Shown: positions 37,601-47,038 of the stretch, piece by piece | How positions within the stretch are numbered: position 1 is the stretch's first letter | Layout of the letters: each line of letters opens with the position of its first letter | Source of the DNA: Pseudomonadota bacterium | GTDB taxonomy: Bacteria > Pseudomonadota > Gammaproteobacteria > Xanthomonadales > Xanthomonadaceae | Length of the DNA stretch: 64,000 nt | Assembly (NCBI GenBank): GCA_963205495.1 | Contig: CAUJIN010000005.1 | Span: 33,741 to 97,740, forward strand | Reading direction: 5' to 3' | Program-made: the position numbers and the translations under genes | The notes under the pieces: model-generated | What the model was told of the DNA's origin: nothing | Database searches by the model: none | What the model saw: only the letters and a program-made list of their open reading frames with translations

Positions 37601-38477
37601 GCCCATCGTCCTGCCCGGCGTCAAGCGCTGCGTGCAGCGCGAACGGTGCGAGGTCGGCGTCGAACTGCATCCCGGTCGCCGCGCCGCCGACGAAATCCAT
37701 CCAGACCCGCAGGTCGCCGCGCGCCTGCGACAGCGCGACCCCATGCACCGCCAGACCGCGCATCCAGCGCGCCCAATCCTGCGCCCGCCCTTCCAGATAG
37801 AGCGTCCCGGTCTGGCCGTCGGTCTCCAGCTCCGCCGCCAGGCGCACCCGCGCGCCCTTCGATCGTCCGTGAAGATAGGCGCCAACGTGGAGCCGGCCGT
37901 CGATGCGCTGCATGCGCGCATCGATGCGCGGCAGGGTGCGATCGAGTCCGCTTCGGGCATCACGGAAACGCAGGCGGGCGTTGCGCACCTCCAGCGCACC
38001 GAAACGGTCCAGCTGCTGCATCTGCGATCGCCCGGAGCCGCCGGCCTGCCCGCGACCGAAACCATCCATTCGCCAGCGCCCGTCCGCATCCCGGTGCAGT
38101 TCCAGCTCCGGCTTGTCGAGGACCAGCTCGGTCAGCGGCACGCCCGGCCAAAGCCCCGAGTAGATGTTGACCTGGAGCTGGGCGCGGTCGATTTCCAGCA
38201 CCTCGGGCGGACGCCCGATGCGCAGGCCGGAAAGCGAGAGCCGCGGGCCGGCACGGTTCCACTGGCCCTGCACCTCGTCCAGCGCCACCGGCACGGCGAT
38301 CTGCTCGGACAGCCAGCGCGCCACCGCGTCGGGATGCCGCGCCAGCAGCGGCAGCATCTGGCTGGCCAAGCCGACCGCCAGCGCGGCGAGGATCACCGCC
38401 GCCAGAACGCTCCAGCCCAGCAGCCGGCGCGCCCGCCGCAGCGCGCGCCGCAGCCGCCCGTGCGGTCGCGCGGTCAT
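34650..38477 (-). CDS. yhdP: YhdP family AsmA-like envelope protein
   Basis: 1275 residues. One N-terminal membrane helix (about 18-42) anchors a very long beta-rich periplasmic domain. Conserved YhdP/DUF3971 regions include the N-terminal RWLSEQIAVPVALDEVQGQW and the C-terminal AsmA-like block FNQISGSFRIEDGNAITEDF. YhdP, TamB and YdbH are thought to carry phospholipids from inner to outer membrane. Downstream of rng by 39 bp in the maf-rng-yhdP operon, an arrangement kept in many gammaproteobacteria. Confidence 0.92.
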   Translation of the reverse strand: MTARPHGRLRRALRRARRLLGWSVLAAVILAALAVGLASQMLPLLARHPDAVARWLSEQIAVPVALDEVQGQWNRAGPRLSLSGLRIGRPPEVLEIDRAQLQVNIYSGLWPGVPLTELVLDKPELELHRDADGRWRMDGFGRGQAGGSGRSQMQQLDRFGALEVRNARLRFRDARSGLDRTLPRIDARMQRIDGRLHVGAYLHGRSKGARVRLAAELETDGQTGTLYLEGRAQDWARWMRGLAVHGVALSQARGDLRVWMDFVGGAATGMQFDADLAPFALHAALDAGQDDGRIVEQSAGFASMNARMRGQRDPGGSWRLDVPVWQVAEEGGERIDVVRQGHARRDATGLLRIQADALALGPPLALARLAASLPEPLRHWLGEARPQGTINGLRLAWFGADRYRLEAGVRDLGWEPSGRVPSLRGLGGELDADARAVRLTVVPGVWKIEAPGVLRAPFQPQVSGEILAFDPGDGWRIDTPGLRLREDDYGILLAGGAQLPDTGGVLLDLRADVGNSPVVVAKRFWPVNVMPAAAVRWLDAALVGGRVAHGAALVRGNVRDWPFRHGEGRFEALAELEDAEVAFHSGWLPGRRVNGTARFINVAMEVELSGEVGDARVAGARGGIASFGDAVLALDVRGSGSGPALLDVLRRSPLHERHGALMDEVSLGGRGEVALALTIPLEKHLGEPKVEGQVDVARMDLSNAAWGLDLKGASGRVRFSDRGFSADELSVGFGGTLGAFSIAAGDYTSQPSHLAEASLRGHFSAAQVVGSNARSRWLMPWLAGESDWNLQLTVPAPEAGVGLPPLLRVRSDLAGVAITLPAPLRKDAVDRMPLDLKLALRDPDVGIDLRLGGLLRLRGRSESDGFTGVAHFGDVLESPPPPRGLHVAGQIPVLDVAAWGGVVAGMAGGEEALHLASADLFIGELNLLGRPFRESRLGMERSADRFAFRFDGEALAGELVVPTEHLSQKGITARLDRLHWPELGAADAAPPAPGPSAAPSLIPPIHLESADTWFAGARLGSVWLETWPVANGLHVERFDAHSAALDLKAKGDWQVADGRESTALALDFSSRDAGSMLEALGFSRLIESGGAHGRLTLAWPGAPGSFDWAGADGQLEIGVGQGRVLEVEPGAGRLFGLLSLTEIPRRLSLDFSDFFKSGFAFNQISGSFRIEDGNAITEDFRINAPSAEIRLRGRTGLKARDYDQTMEVLPKAGSVLPALGAIAAGPAGAAVGAVAQAVLRQPLKDMTRTVYRVTGSWSEPQIRTLEREAEPAAPR

Positions 38478-38516
38478 GCGCGGGCCCGACCCGAGCCCCG
38501 CACCCGGGCGCTTGGG

Positions 38517-39995
38517 TCAGAGCAGCACAACGTCGTACTGCTCCTGCACATATTGCTCATCTGCCTGGAAGCGGATGGTCTTGCCGATGAACTCCTCCAG
38601 CTCCGCCACCGCGCCCGATTCCTCCTCCAGGATGCGCGTGACCACGCGCGGCGAGGCCAGCACCAGCAGCTTCTCGGCATCGAACTGGCGCACCGCGCGG
38701 GTGATCTCGCGGAAAATCTCGTAGCACACGGTCTCGGCGGTCTTGATGCTGCCGCGCCCGGCGCAGGTCGGGCACGGCTCGCACAGCTGCCGCACCAGGC
38801 TGTCGGTGGTGCGCTTGCGCGTCATTTCCACCAGCCCCAGCGGCGAGAATTCGTGGACGGTGGACTTGGTGTGGTCGTGCGCAAGGGACTTCTCGAACTG
38901 GCGCAGCACCTGGCGGCGGTGTTCGGCATCCTGCATGTCGATGAAATCGATGATGATGATGCCGCCCAGGTTGCGCAGCCGCAGCTGCCGCGCGATCGCC
39001 TGCGCCGCTTCCAGATTGGTGCGGAACACCGTGTCTTCGAGGTTGCGGTGCCCGAGGAAGGCGCCGGTGTTCACGTCCACGGTGGTCATGGCCTCGGTCT
39101 GGTCGATGACGAGGTAGCCGCCGGACTTCAGCGGCACCTGTTTCTGCATCGCCCGGAGGATTTCGTCCTCCACGCCGTAGAGGTCGAAGATCGGGCGCTC
39201 GCCCGGGTAATGCTCCACCCGCTCGGCCCACTCGGGGATGAACTTGCCGACGAAGCGCCGGATGCGTTCGAAGGTCTCGCGCGAATCGACCCGCACCTTC
39301 TCCACGTTCTCGCGCATGTAGTCGCGCACGCTGCGCAGGGTCAGGGAAAGGTCCTCGTAGATGCACGCGCCCACGCGGGCCTCGGCCGTGCCGACGCGAA
39401 CCGCGTTCCACACCTTCGCCAGATAAGCCACGTCCTTGCCCAGCGCCTCGGCGTCCTGCCCTTCGGCATTGGTGCGCACGATGTAGCCCATCGGCGCATC
39501 CTGACTGAGTTCGGCGATCATGGCCTTGAGCCGCGCGCGCTCGGCCTCGTCCTCGATGCGCGCCGACACGCCCAGCACCCGCCCCTGGGGCAGCAGCACC
39601 AGATAGCGGGATGGAATGCTGATCTGGGTGGTGATGCGCGCGCCCTTGGTGCCGATCGAGTCCTTCACCACCTGGACGACCAGCTCCTGGCCCTCGCGCA
39701 GCAGCTCGCCGATCGCCGGCATGGCTTGCGGCGCCGGCTCCTCGCCCGCCTCGGCCTCGGGAACCGTCGCGCGCAGGATGTCCGAGGCGTGCAGGAAGGC
39801 CGCGCGCTCCAGCCCGATGTCGACGAAGGCCGCCTGCATTCCCGGCATCACCCGCTGCACCCGCCCCTTGTAGATGTTGCCGACGTAGCCACGGCGGCTG
39901 GATCGCTCGATCAGCACCTCCTGCAACATGCCGTTTTCGACCACGGCCACGCGAATCTCGCGCGGAGTGACGTTGATGAGGATTTCTTCGGACAT
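38517..39995 (-). CDS. rng: ribonuclease G
   Basis: 492 residues, typical of RNase G (489 in E. coli). The S1 domain (RGYVGNIYKGRVQRVMPGMQ) is near residue 35. The catalytic site lies around VDVNTGAF and IIIIDFIDM, with the two metal-binding aspartates. The zinc-link CPTCAGRGS follows. Lacks the long RNase E C-terminal scaffold. Processes the 5' end of 16S rRNA and decays some mRNAs. Starts 13 bp after maf. Confidence 0.96.
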   Translation of the reverse strand: MSEEILINVTPREIRVAVVENGMLQEVLIERSSRRGYVGNIYKGRVQRVMPGMQAAFVDIGLERAAFLHASDILRATVPEAEAGEEPAPQAMPAIGELLREGQELVVQVVKDSIGTKGARITTQISIPSRYLVLLPQGRVLGVSARIEDEAERARLKAMIAELSQDAPMGYIVRTNAEGQDAEALGKDVAYLAKVWNAVRVGTAEARVGACIYEDLSLTLRSVRDYMRENVEKVRVDSRETFERIRRFVGKFIPEWAERVEHYPGERPIFDLYGVEDEILRAMQKQVPLKSGGYLVIDQTEAMTTVDVNTGAFLGHRNLEDTVFRTNLEAAQAIARQLRLRNLGGIIIIDFIDMQDAEHRRQVLRQFEKSLAHDHTKSTVHEFSPLGLVEMTRKRTTDSLVRQLCEPCPTCAGRGSIKTAETVCYEIFREITRAVRQFDAEKLLVLASPRVVTRILEEESGAVAELEEFIGKTIRFQADEQYVQEQYDVVLL

Positions 39996-40008
39996 GGGCG
40001 AGTGCGAG

Positions 40009-40596
40009 TCAGGAGGAGGAATCGGAGGGCTCGATGCCGAAGCGCGACAGCAGCCCGGCGGTTTCGTGCAGGGGCAGGCCCATCACGCCCGAATGGCTGC
40101 CCGACAGGTGCGCGACGAAGGCCGCCGCGCGCCCCTGGATGGCGTAGGCGCCGGCCTTGCCGAAGGCTTCGCCGCAGGCCAGATAGGCTTCGATCTGCGG
40201 CGGCGAAAGCGGCGCCATGCGCACCTGCGTCCGGTTCACCGCGTGCATTTCGCGCCCCGCGTCCACCAGCCACACCGAGGTGATGACCTCGTGGCTGCGC
40301 CCGGAAAGCCGCCGCAGCATCGCCGCGGCGTCGCGCCCGTCGACGGGCTTGCCGAACACCTGATCATCGAGCACCACTTCGGTATCGGCCCCGAGCACCA
40401 CCGCGTCGGGATCCTCGTCCGCACGCAGCGCAAGTCCCGCGCGCGCCTTCTCCAGCGCCACGCGCACGACGTACTCCTGCGGCGATTCGGAAGGCGCACG
40501 CACTTCCGGAACATCCACGTCCAGACACGAGAATCGGTAGCCCAGCTGGGCCAGAAGCTGGCGGCGGCGCGGCGATTTGGAGGCGAGGTAAAGCAT
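40009..40596 (-). CDS. maf: Maf family nucleotide pyrophosphatase
   Basis: 195 residues. N-terminal [19 protein letters not shown] and [16 protein letters not shown] are the Maf signatures. The family hydrolyses dTTP, UTP or modified nucleotides to monophosphates as a house-cleaning enzyme; the neighbourhood with rng suggests the YhdE type. First gene of the maf-rng-yhdP operon; divergent from the CopD-like gene. Confidence 0.93.
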   Translation of the reverse strand: MLYLASKSPRRRQLLAQLGYRFSCLDVDVPEVRAPSESPQEYVVRVALEKARAGLALRADEDPDAVVLGADTEVVLDDQVFGKPVDGRDAAAMLRRLSGRSHEVITSVWLVDAGREMHAVNRTQVRMAPLSPPQIEAYLACGEAFGKAGAYAIQGRAAAFVAHLSGSHSGVMGLPLHETAGLLSRFGIEPSDSSS

Positions 40597-40734
40597 CCGG
40601 GAAGCTTAACCGACCTTGCCATCGGCAAACGTCGGCTTGACCTGGATCACGGCCCGGCGACGCGCGCCGCAGCACGATGCGGCCAGTCGTGCAGCCTGCG
40701 CCGCACCGCGTCCAATCCCCGCAACCTGCCCCCG

Positions 40735-41178
40735 ATGAGTTCCTACACCCTGTTCCTGCTGCTGCACCTGCTGATGGCCTTCGTGTTCGTCGGCGCGGTG
40801 TTCTTCGAGGTGCTGATCCTGGAAGGCGCGCGCCGGCACGTTTCCCCGCGCGTCATGACCGCCATCGAGATCGGCATCGGCCGGCGCGCCACGCGGGTGA
40901 TGCCCTGGGTGATCCTCACCCTCTACGGCAGCGGCATCGCCATGGCCTGGAACTATCGCGCCGCGCTGGCCCATCCGCTGGACAGCACCTTCGGCCTGCT
41001 GCTGACGATCAAGATATCCTTGGCGCTGAGCGTGCTCGGCCACTTCCTCACCGCCATGGTGCTGCGCCACCGCGGCCGGCTCGTGGCCACGGTGTTCCAC
41101 CGCATCCACGTCAGCCTGTTCTTCCACATGGTCGGCATCGTGCTGCTGGCCAAACTGATGTTCCATCTGAGCCTGTGA
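40735..41178 (+). CDS. CopD-like small membrane protein
   Basis: 147 residues with four hydrophobic helices. Histidines in the helices (LLHLLMAFVFVG, LGHFLTAMV, FHRIHVSLFFHMVG) resemble the CopD/cytochrome b561-like proteins that bind copper or heme. Function not proven. Its stop is one base from the start of the truncated globin gene, so the two form an operon, which makes a heme- or redox-linked role plausible. Confidence 0.7.
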   Translation: MSSYTLFLLLHLLMAFVFVGAVFFEVLILEGARRHVSPRVMTAIEIGIGRRATRVMPWVILTLYGSGIAMAWNYRAALAHPLDSTFGLLLTIKISLALSVLGHFLTAMVLRHRGRLVATVFHRIHVSLFFHMVGIVLLAKLMFHLSL

Positions 41179-41179
41179 C

Positions 41180-41608
41180 ATGAATTCAAGTCATCGCGAA
41201 ACCACCGGCGACGGCGCCGACCCCTCGACCATCTGCAGCGAGGACGAGGTGATCGCCCTGGTGCACCGCTTCTACGCGCGCGTGCGCACCGACGAGGCGC
41301 TTGCGCCCATCTTCGATCGCCACATCCACGACTGGGACGCGCACCTGGCCAACATGGTGGATTTCTGGTCCGCCACGCTGCGCGGAACGCGGCGGTTCCG
41401 CGGCGCGCCGATGGGCAAGCACATGGCACTGCCGGGGCTGAAGCCGGCGCTGTTCCGGCGCTGGCTGGAGCTGTTCGGCCAGACCACCACCGAACTGGGC
41501 AACCGCAGGCTCAAGCGCGAGGCCGACGAGCGCGCCGCGGCCATCGCGCTGCGCTTCTGGGAACGCTATCAGGTGGAAGGCCACGACGTGCTGGCGGCAC
41601 GCCGCTGA
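41180..41608 (+). CDS. group III truncated hemoglobin
   Basis: 142 residues. The 2-on-2 globin fold is recognised by FYARVRTDEALAPIFDRHI, WDAHLANMVDFWSATL and GAPMGKHMALPGL. The proximal histidine is in this last region or in the helix that follows. Group III globins bind O2 or NO in some bacteria; the physiological job is unclear. Coupled to the CopD-like gene. Confidence 0.87.
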   Translation: MNSSHRETTGDGADPSTICSEDEVIALVHRFYARVRTDEALAPIFDRHIHDWDAHLANMVDFWSATLRGTRRFRGAPMGKHMALPGLKPALFRRWLELFGQTTTELGNRRLKREADERAAAIALRFWERYQVEGHDVLAARR

Positions 41609-41651
41609 GGCGGCGCGCTCCGGGCGCCTGCGGCACCCGGAGCGGCACGAT

Positions 41652-43760
41652 TCACCAGAGCACGACTTTCACATCCTCCGGACGCACCATGGCATCGCCG
41701 GCCTTGCAGCCGAAGGCGCGGGCGAAGCTGTCCAGGTTCGAAGGAGCGCCCACGGCGCGGAACGGTGCCGGCGCATGCGGATCGGTGTTGAGCCGTACCT
41801 TGAGCTCGCCCGGGGTGAAGCTGCGGCGCCAGACCGTGGCCCAGTTCATGAAGAAACGCTGGTCCTGGCTCAGTCCGTCGATCATCGGGTCGGTGAAACT
41901 CCCGCCCTGCGCGGTCTTCATCGCGTCGTAGGCCGCCGAAAGGCCACCCAGATCGGCGATGTTCTCGCCCAGCGTCAGGGTGCCGTTGACGTGGATGCCG
42001 TCGATCGATTCGTAGCCGTCGAACTGCTCGATCAGCTTCTTCGTGCGCGCCTCGAAACCGGCGCGGTCGGCGTCGGTCCACCAGTTGTTGAAGTTGCCCT
42101 TGGCGTCGAACTGGCTGCCCTGATCGTCGTAGCCGTGGATCATCTCGTGACCGATCACCGCCATGATGCCGCCGTAGTTGAGCGCATCGTCGGCATCGAG
42201 ATCGAAGAACGGCGGCTGCAGGATGCCGGCCGGGAACACGATCTCGTTCTGGTTGGGATCGTAGTAGGCGTTGACGGTCTGCGGGGTCATGAACCACTGC
42301 GACTTGTCCACGGGCTTGCCGATCTGGTCGAACAGGTAGCGCGCGTTGAAGGCACGCGCGGCCAGCACGTTGCCGGCGAAATCGCCGCGCGTGAGGGCGA
42401 GGCCCGACCAGTCGCGCCAGCGGTCCGGATAGCCGATCTTGGGCGTGAAGCTGGCCCACTTCTCCAGCGCGCGCTGCTTGGTTTCATCGCTCATCCACTC
42501 CAGCTTCTCGATGCGCGCGCGGATCGCCTGGCCGAGGTTGGCCACCATCTCGACCATCCGGGTCTTGGACTCGGCCGGGAACACGGCATCGACGTAGAGC
42601 TGCCCCAGGGCCTCGCCCACGGCCTCGTTGGTGGCATCGAGCACGCGCTTCCAGCGCGGCGCCTGTTCGGCCTGACCGCGCAGCGCCTGGCTGTAGAAGC
42701 GGAAATCCTCTTCGGCGAAAGCCTTCGAGAGGTAGGGCGCAGCGCCGTCGATTTCGCGGTAGCGCAGGTAGCTGCGCCAGTCTTCCACCGGCACCTCGGC
42801 GAGCATTGCGTTCACTTCGCGGAAGAAGTCCGGCATGGCGAGCGAGAACATCTCCGGACGCGCCACGCCGATGGCGTCGAAGAAAGCGGTCCAGGAGAAG
42901 TTCGGCGTCAGCGCATCGGCCTCGGCCAGCGAGGAAGGCACATAGAGCTTGGCCGGATCGCGCAGCTCCACGCGCGGGGTGGACGCCTTGGCCAGGCGCG
43001 TTTCGAAGCCCACCACGGCCTCGGCGCGCTGCGCCGCGACGGCGGCCTCGTCACCCGCCAGGGTGAACAGCGCCGCGACGTGCGCGCGCAGCGCCTCGCG
43101 CGCCTTGACGTAGTCCTCGCGGTCCTCGAGGTAGTAGGCGCGTTCGGGCAGCGAGAGGCCGCCCTGTCCGGCGTAGGCGATCACCCGGGTGGAATCGCGG
43201 TAGTCGGCATTGCCGTAGAAGGAAAACAGCCCCAGCCGCCCCTGCGCCGCCGCTTCACGCACATAGGCGGTCACGCCCGCTGCGTCGGAGATCGCATCGA
43301 TGCGCGCAAGCGTGGGCTCCAGCGGCGAAAGACCGGCGCGCTCGACCGCGGCCTCGTCGAGGCCCGAGGCGTAGAAGTCGCCCACCAGCTTCTCCACGCC
43401 GGTGGACGAGGAATCCTCGGCCGCTTGCTCGACCAGAGTGCGCTGCACTTCGAGCGAACGCTCGGCCAGCGACTCGAAGCTGCCCCAGGTGGTACGGTCG
43501 CCCGGCACCGGGTTGGCGGCCAGCCAGGAGCCGTTGACGTGCGCGTTGAAATCGCCGCACGCGGGCACCTTGGCATCCAGATCCGCGGCCTGGAACCTCA
43601 CGAAGGGCGTGCGGACGCTGGAAAGATCAAAAGCCGGCGCGGCGGCCGGCGCAGGCTTTTCCGCCGGCGCCGGGGCCGGCTCGGGCTGCGGCGCTTGCTG
43701 GCAGGCGGACAGCGACAGGGCGACGGCAAGGGCGAGCGGCGCGCGAAAGGACGAAAACAT
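41652..43760 (-). CDS. M13 family zinc metallopeptidase, lipoprotein
   Basis: 702 residues. Lipoprotein signal with lipobox LSAC and a Pro/Ala-rich linker. Neprilysin-type peptidase: substrate motif NAYYDPNQNEI, zinc site GHEMIHGYDD near residue 536, third ligand ENIADLGG, and the C-terminal CKAGDAMVRPEDVKVVLW with the family's conserved terminal Cys and Trp. Periplasmic, membrane-anchored; degrades peptides. Single gene, convergent with the globin. Confidence 0.95.
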   Translation of the reverse strand: MFSSFRAPLALAVALSLSACQQAPQPEPAPAPAEKPAPAAAPAFDLSSVRTPFVRFQAADLDAKVPACGDFNAHVNGSWLAANPVPGDRTTWGSFESLAERSLEVQRTLVEQAAEDSSSTGVEKLVGDFYASGLDEAAVERAGLSPLEPTLARIDAISDAAGVTAYVREAAAQGRLGLFSFYGNADYRDSTRVIAYAGQGGLSLPERAYYLEDREDYVKAREALRAHVAALFTLAGDEAAVAAQRAEAVVGFETRLAKASTPRVELRDPAKLYVPSSLAEADALTPNFSWTAFFDAIGVARPEMFSLAMPDFFREVNAMLAEVPVEDWRSYLRYREIDGAAPYLSKAFAEEDFRFYSQALRGQAEQAPRWKRVLDATNEAVGEALGQLYVDAVFPAESKTRMVEMVANLGQAIRARIEKLEWMSDETKQRALEKWASFTPKIGYPDRWRDWSGLALTRGDFAGNVLAARAFNARYLFDQIGKPVDKSQWFMTPQTVNAYYDPNQNEIVFPAGILQPPFFDLDADDALNYGGIMAVIGHEMIHGYDDQGSQFDAKGNFNNWWTDADRAGFEARTKKLIEQFDGYESIDGIHVNGTLTLGENIADLGGLSAAYDAMKTAQGGSFTDPMIDGLSQDQRFFMNWATVWRRSFTPGELKVRLNTDPHAPAPFRAVGAPSNLDSFARAFGCKAGDAMVRPEDVKVVLW

Positions 43761-43904
43761 GGAAGTTTCCTGAAGATAGGGAGCCGCGCACTTTACAACC
43801 GCCGCCCGTTCAGGAAACAGCCTCGGAAGTCACGCATGGCCCTCGCGCGGCGCAGCGACCTTGCTGCGACAATCCCGGCCTTCCGACCCGCACCACCGCA
43901 TCCG

Positions 43905-44720
43905 ATGCCGGACTCCGCCGCTTCTCCACCCCTGATCGAACTGGACCGCGCCCGCGTGCTGCGCGAGGGCAGCGTGGTGCTCGACGAGGTGAGCCTGCGC
44001 ATCGCGTCCGGCCAGCACACCGTGATCCTGGGACCGAACGGCTGCGGCAAGTCCAGCTTCGTGCGGCTCATCGACCGCAGCCTCCATCCCCAGACGCGCG
44101 AGGACGGCGCGCCTGCCGTGCGGCTGTTCGGACAGGCGCGCTGGAACGTCTGGGAATTGCGCACCCGCCTGGGCCTAGTATCGGCCGACCTGCACGCCGA
44201 CCTGCTGCGCCAGCGCGGGCTGGACGTGGAGGACACGGTGATCTCGGGCTTCTGGGGCACGCACGGCCTCCCCGACCATCGCCGCGTAGAACCGTCGATG
44301 CAAGAGCGCGCGGCCGAGGCGCTGACGCTGCTGGACATCGCGCACCTGCGCCACCGCCGCCTCGCCACGCTTTCCACCGGCGAGGCGCGTCGCGTCCTCA
44401 TTGCCCGCGCCCTGGTGCACCGACCGCAGGCGCTGCTGCTCGATGAAGCCACCGCCGGACTGGACCTCGCCGCGCGCCACCGATTCCTCGCCCTGCTGCG
44501 CCCCCTGGCCGCACGCGGCATCACCCTGATCCAGGTGACCCACCACGTCGAGGAAATCCTGCCCGAAACCGTGCAGGTCATCCTGCTGCGCGCCGGCCGC
44601 GTGCTGGGCTGCGGCCGCCCCGAAGCCATGCTCGTTCCGGAGCGGCTGAGCGCGCTCTACGATCTGCCGCTGGAAGTGCAGCGCGGTGCGCAGGGTGACT
44701 GGCGGATACGCACGGCCTGA
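43905..44720 (+). CDS. ABC transporter ATP-binding protein (orphan)
   Basis: 271 residues, one nucleotide-binding domain. Walker A GPNGCGKSSF near residue 44, signature LSTGEARRVLIARAL (STGE instead of SGGQ), Walker B ALLLDEAT, and H-loop THHVEE. The STGE signature and overall form are close to the ModF/molybdate-type ATPases. No permease or binding protein is adjacent, so the transporter partner, or a non-transport role, is unknown. Divergent from the M13 peptidase gene. Confidence 0.87.
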   Translation: MPDSAASPPLIELDRARVLREGSVVLDEVSLRIASGQHTVILGPNGCGKSSFVRLIDRSLHPQTREDGAPAVRLFGQARWNVWELRTRLGLVSADLHADLLRQRGLDVEDTVISGFWGTHGLPDHRRVEPSMQERAAEALTLLDIAHLRHRRLATLSTGEARRVLIARALVHRPQALLLDEATAGLDLAARHRFLALLRPLAARGITLIQVTHHVEEILPETVQVILLRAGRVLGCGRPEAMLVPERLSALYDLPLEVQRGAQGDWRIRTA

Positions 44721-44923
44721 ACGGACAGGCCGCGCCGGTCAGCCGGGCGGCGAAATGGCAAAGCGGATCGACGCATCAGCGGGTGATCAAGAGATCCGCC
44801 CTCGCCATCAAGAAACCATCAAGATGGCGCAGCAGCGAGCGCGGCAGCGCGGTTGCACCCGTGATGAAGCAGAACGGCGCACCGGGAGAGTCCACCCGAC
44901 GCGGCGCGCCGGATGCCGGCGCC

Positions 44924-47038
44924 TCAGACGCCGAGTTCGCGCATCAGCGCCTCGGCACCCATCGGGCGGCCGAGCAGAAAACCCTGCAGGTTGTCGCAGC
45001 CGCGCGCCTTGAGGGCATCGACCTGCCCCTGGTTCTCGACGCCTTCGGCCGTGACCACGATGCCAAGCGAATGCGCCATGGCGATGATCGCGGCGGTCAG
45101 TGCGAGGTCGTCGGTGTCGTCGAGCATCCCCGACACGAAGCTGCGATCGATCTTCACCCCATCAACCGGCACGCGACGCAGGTGGCTCAGGCCGGAGAAG
45201 CCGGTGCCGAAATCATCGAGCCAGATCTTGACGCCCGCTTCGCGCAATCGGGCGAATGCGTCGATGGCGCCCCGGTCGAGCGAGAACATCGTGGTTTCGG
45301 TGAGTTCCAGATGCAGCCGCGAAGCCGCCAGCCCGGAAGCCTCCAGTTCGGCGGCCACCACGCCCGGCAGCACGCCCTGGCGCAGCTGGCGCGCCGAGAC
45401 GTTGACCGAGACGAACAGGCTGCCATTCGGCGTCGCCGGCCACTTCGCCGCGTCCTCGCAGGCCACCTTCAGCACGAAACGCCCGATCGCCTCGATCTGC
45501 CCGGTCTGCTCGGCCACGGCAATGAACAGCTCCGGCTCGATCGGGCCACGCTGCGGGTGGTTCCAGCGCACCAGCGCTTCGGCGCCGATGATGCGCTCGC
45601 TGTGCAGGGAATGGATCGGCTGGTACACCACCGACAGTTCGCCACGATCCAGCGCCAGGTGCAGATCCTGCTCGAGCTGCATCTCGCGCTCCATCGCCAT
45701 GTCCATGTCGCGGGTATAGAAGCGCAGGCAGTTCTTGCCGTCGAGCTTGGCACGATACATGGCGATGTCGGCATTCTTGAGCAGCGTCGCCGGCTGGGCT
45801 CCGTCATGCGGATACAGGGTGATGCCGATCGAGGCGGCCAGCACGATGCCCTGCCCGCCCACCGTGATCGGCTGGCGCATCTGCGCCAGGAAGGCCTGCG
45901 CCAGTCGCGCCGAACGCTCGCGCACCTCGGTGCCGTGCAGCAGCACCACGAACTCGTCGCCGCCGAAGCGGGCAAGCTCGATGTGGCCGTCGTCCATGCC
46001 GCGGGCCACGTCCAGGATGCGGGCGCCGAACTGGGAAAGGACGTCGTCGCCGATGTCGTGTCCCAGGGTGTCGTTGACGCGCTTGAAGTCATCCAGGTCG
46101 ATGAACATCAGCGCGAGCTGGTGCCCATCGCGCTCGGCCGCCAGCACCCGTGCGTTGAGCGATTCGCGGAATGCCACCCGGTTGGGCAGGCCGGTCAGCG
46201 CGTCGCCGAAGGCCAGTCGCCGGATGTCGCGGTCGTGACGATCGACGCTGTGCCCCATGCGGACGAAGGCATCCTCCAGATCACCGATTTCGTCACGGCG
46301 CGAGGAAGCCAGGAATCCCACCGCATAGTCGCCCTGTTCCATCTGCCGCGCGGCGTGCGCCAGGCGCCGGACCGGGCGGACCAGACCGCGGGAAATCAGC
46401 AGGGCAGCCAGCAGGATGGGAAGCATCAGCGCCAGCAGCAGCACCCCGATCAGGGATCGCATGCGCGCGCGCCAGCGATCCATGCCGTCCTGTATCGAAC
46501 CGATCACCTGGCGCTCGAACAGCGACGGGGCATCGCGCGAAATGCCCACCCGTACCCCGCCGATGCGCTCGCCACCCAGGGTGATCGGCACCGCGGCGTC
46601 GATGGTCTGCGCGTCCATCTGCACGACCGGCTCCAGGGCGGCCATCGCCGCCGTCGCCATGCCGTCGCCCATGCGCTGGCCGAAGCGCGCGATGTCGGGA
46701 CTGGCATCGTGCAGGATGCGGCCTTCGCCGTCGTACACCAGAACGTAGTTCACTTCCGGCTGGCGCCGCGCCGATCGCACGGCTTCGCCGATCTGCGCTA
46801 GATCGAAGTAATAGAGCGGATTGACGATGGCCTCGGCCAGAAGTTGGGCCAGTGCCAGGGCGCGACGCTCCTCGCTGAGCTGGCTGGCTTCGCGGATGGC
46901 GTCGCCGCCGATCCGGGAAATTTCCTCCATGCCGGCGATCTGCTGGCGCAAACCGACGACGCCGATTCCGCCGCACAGCAGCACCGCGAGCAGGACGATC
47001 AGCCAGAACTTGGCGCGCAGTCCCAATCGCATGGTCAC
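44924..47038 (-). CDS. HAMP-GGDEF-EAL c-di-GMP enzyme
   Basis: 704 residues. Two membrane helices bracket a periplasmic sensor (about 30-195). A HAMP domain (about 210-265) is followed by GGDEF with an intact FGGDEFVVL near residue 359, then EAL with AEALVRWNHP near residue 487, LELTET, DDFGTGFSGL and VKIDRSFV. Both catalytic sites look complete. GTG start overlapping the stop of the PhnD-like gene as GTGA, so the binding protein and this enzyme are translationally coupled and probably work together. Confidence 0.92.
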   Translation of the reverse strand: MTMRLGLRAKFWLIVLLAVLLCGGIGVVGLRQQIAGMEEISRIGGDAIREASQLSEERRALALAQLLAEAIVNPLYYFDLAQIGEAVRSARRQPEVNYVLVYDGEGRILHDASPDIARFGQRMGDGMATAAMAALEPVVQMDAQTIDAAVPITLGGERIGGVRVGISRDAPSLFERQVIGSIQDGMDRWRARMRSLIGVLLLALMLPILLAALLISRGLVRPVRRLAHAARQMEQGDYAVGFLASSRRDEIGDLEDAFVRMGHSVDRHDRDIRRLAFGDALTGLPNRVAFRESLNARVLAAERDGHQLALMFIDLDDFKRVNDTLGHDIGDDVLSQFGARILDVARGMDDGHIELARFGGDEFVVLLHGTEVRERSARLAQAFLAQMRQPITVGGQGIVLAASIGITLYPHDGAQPATLLKNADIAMYRAKLDGKNCLRFYTRDMDMAMEREMQLEQDLHLALDRGELSVVYQPIHSLHSERIIGAEALVRWNHPQRGPIEPELFIAVAEQTGQIEAIGRFVLKVACEDAAKWPATPNGSLFVSVNVSARQLRQGVLPGVVAAELEASGLAASRLHLELTETTMFSLDRGAIDAFARLREAGVKIWLDDFGTGFSGLSHLRRVPVDGVKIDRSFVSGMLDDTDDLALTAAIIAMAHSLGIVVTAEGVENQGQVDALKARGCDNLQGFLLGRPMGAEALMRELGV

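Noticed and set aside
35355..40283. 1642-codon open frame opposite yhdP and rng
   Set aside because: A GC-driven antisense frame, rich in His/Gln/Arg/Ala, across two clear genes on the other strand.
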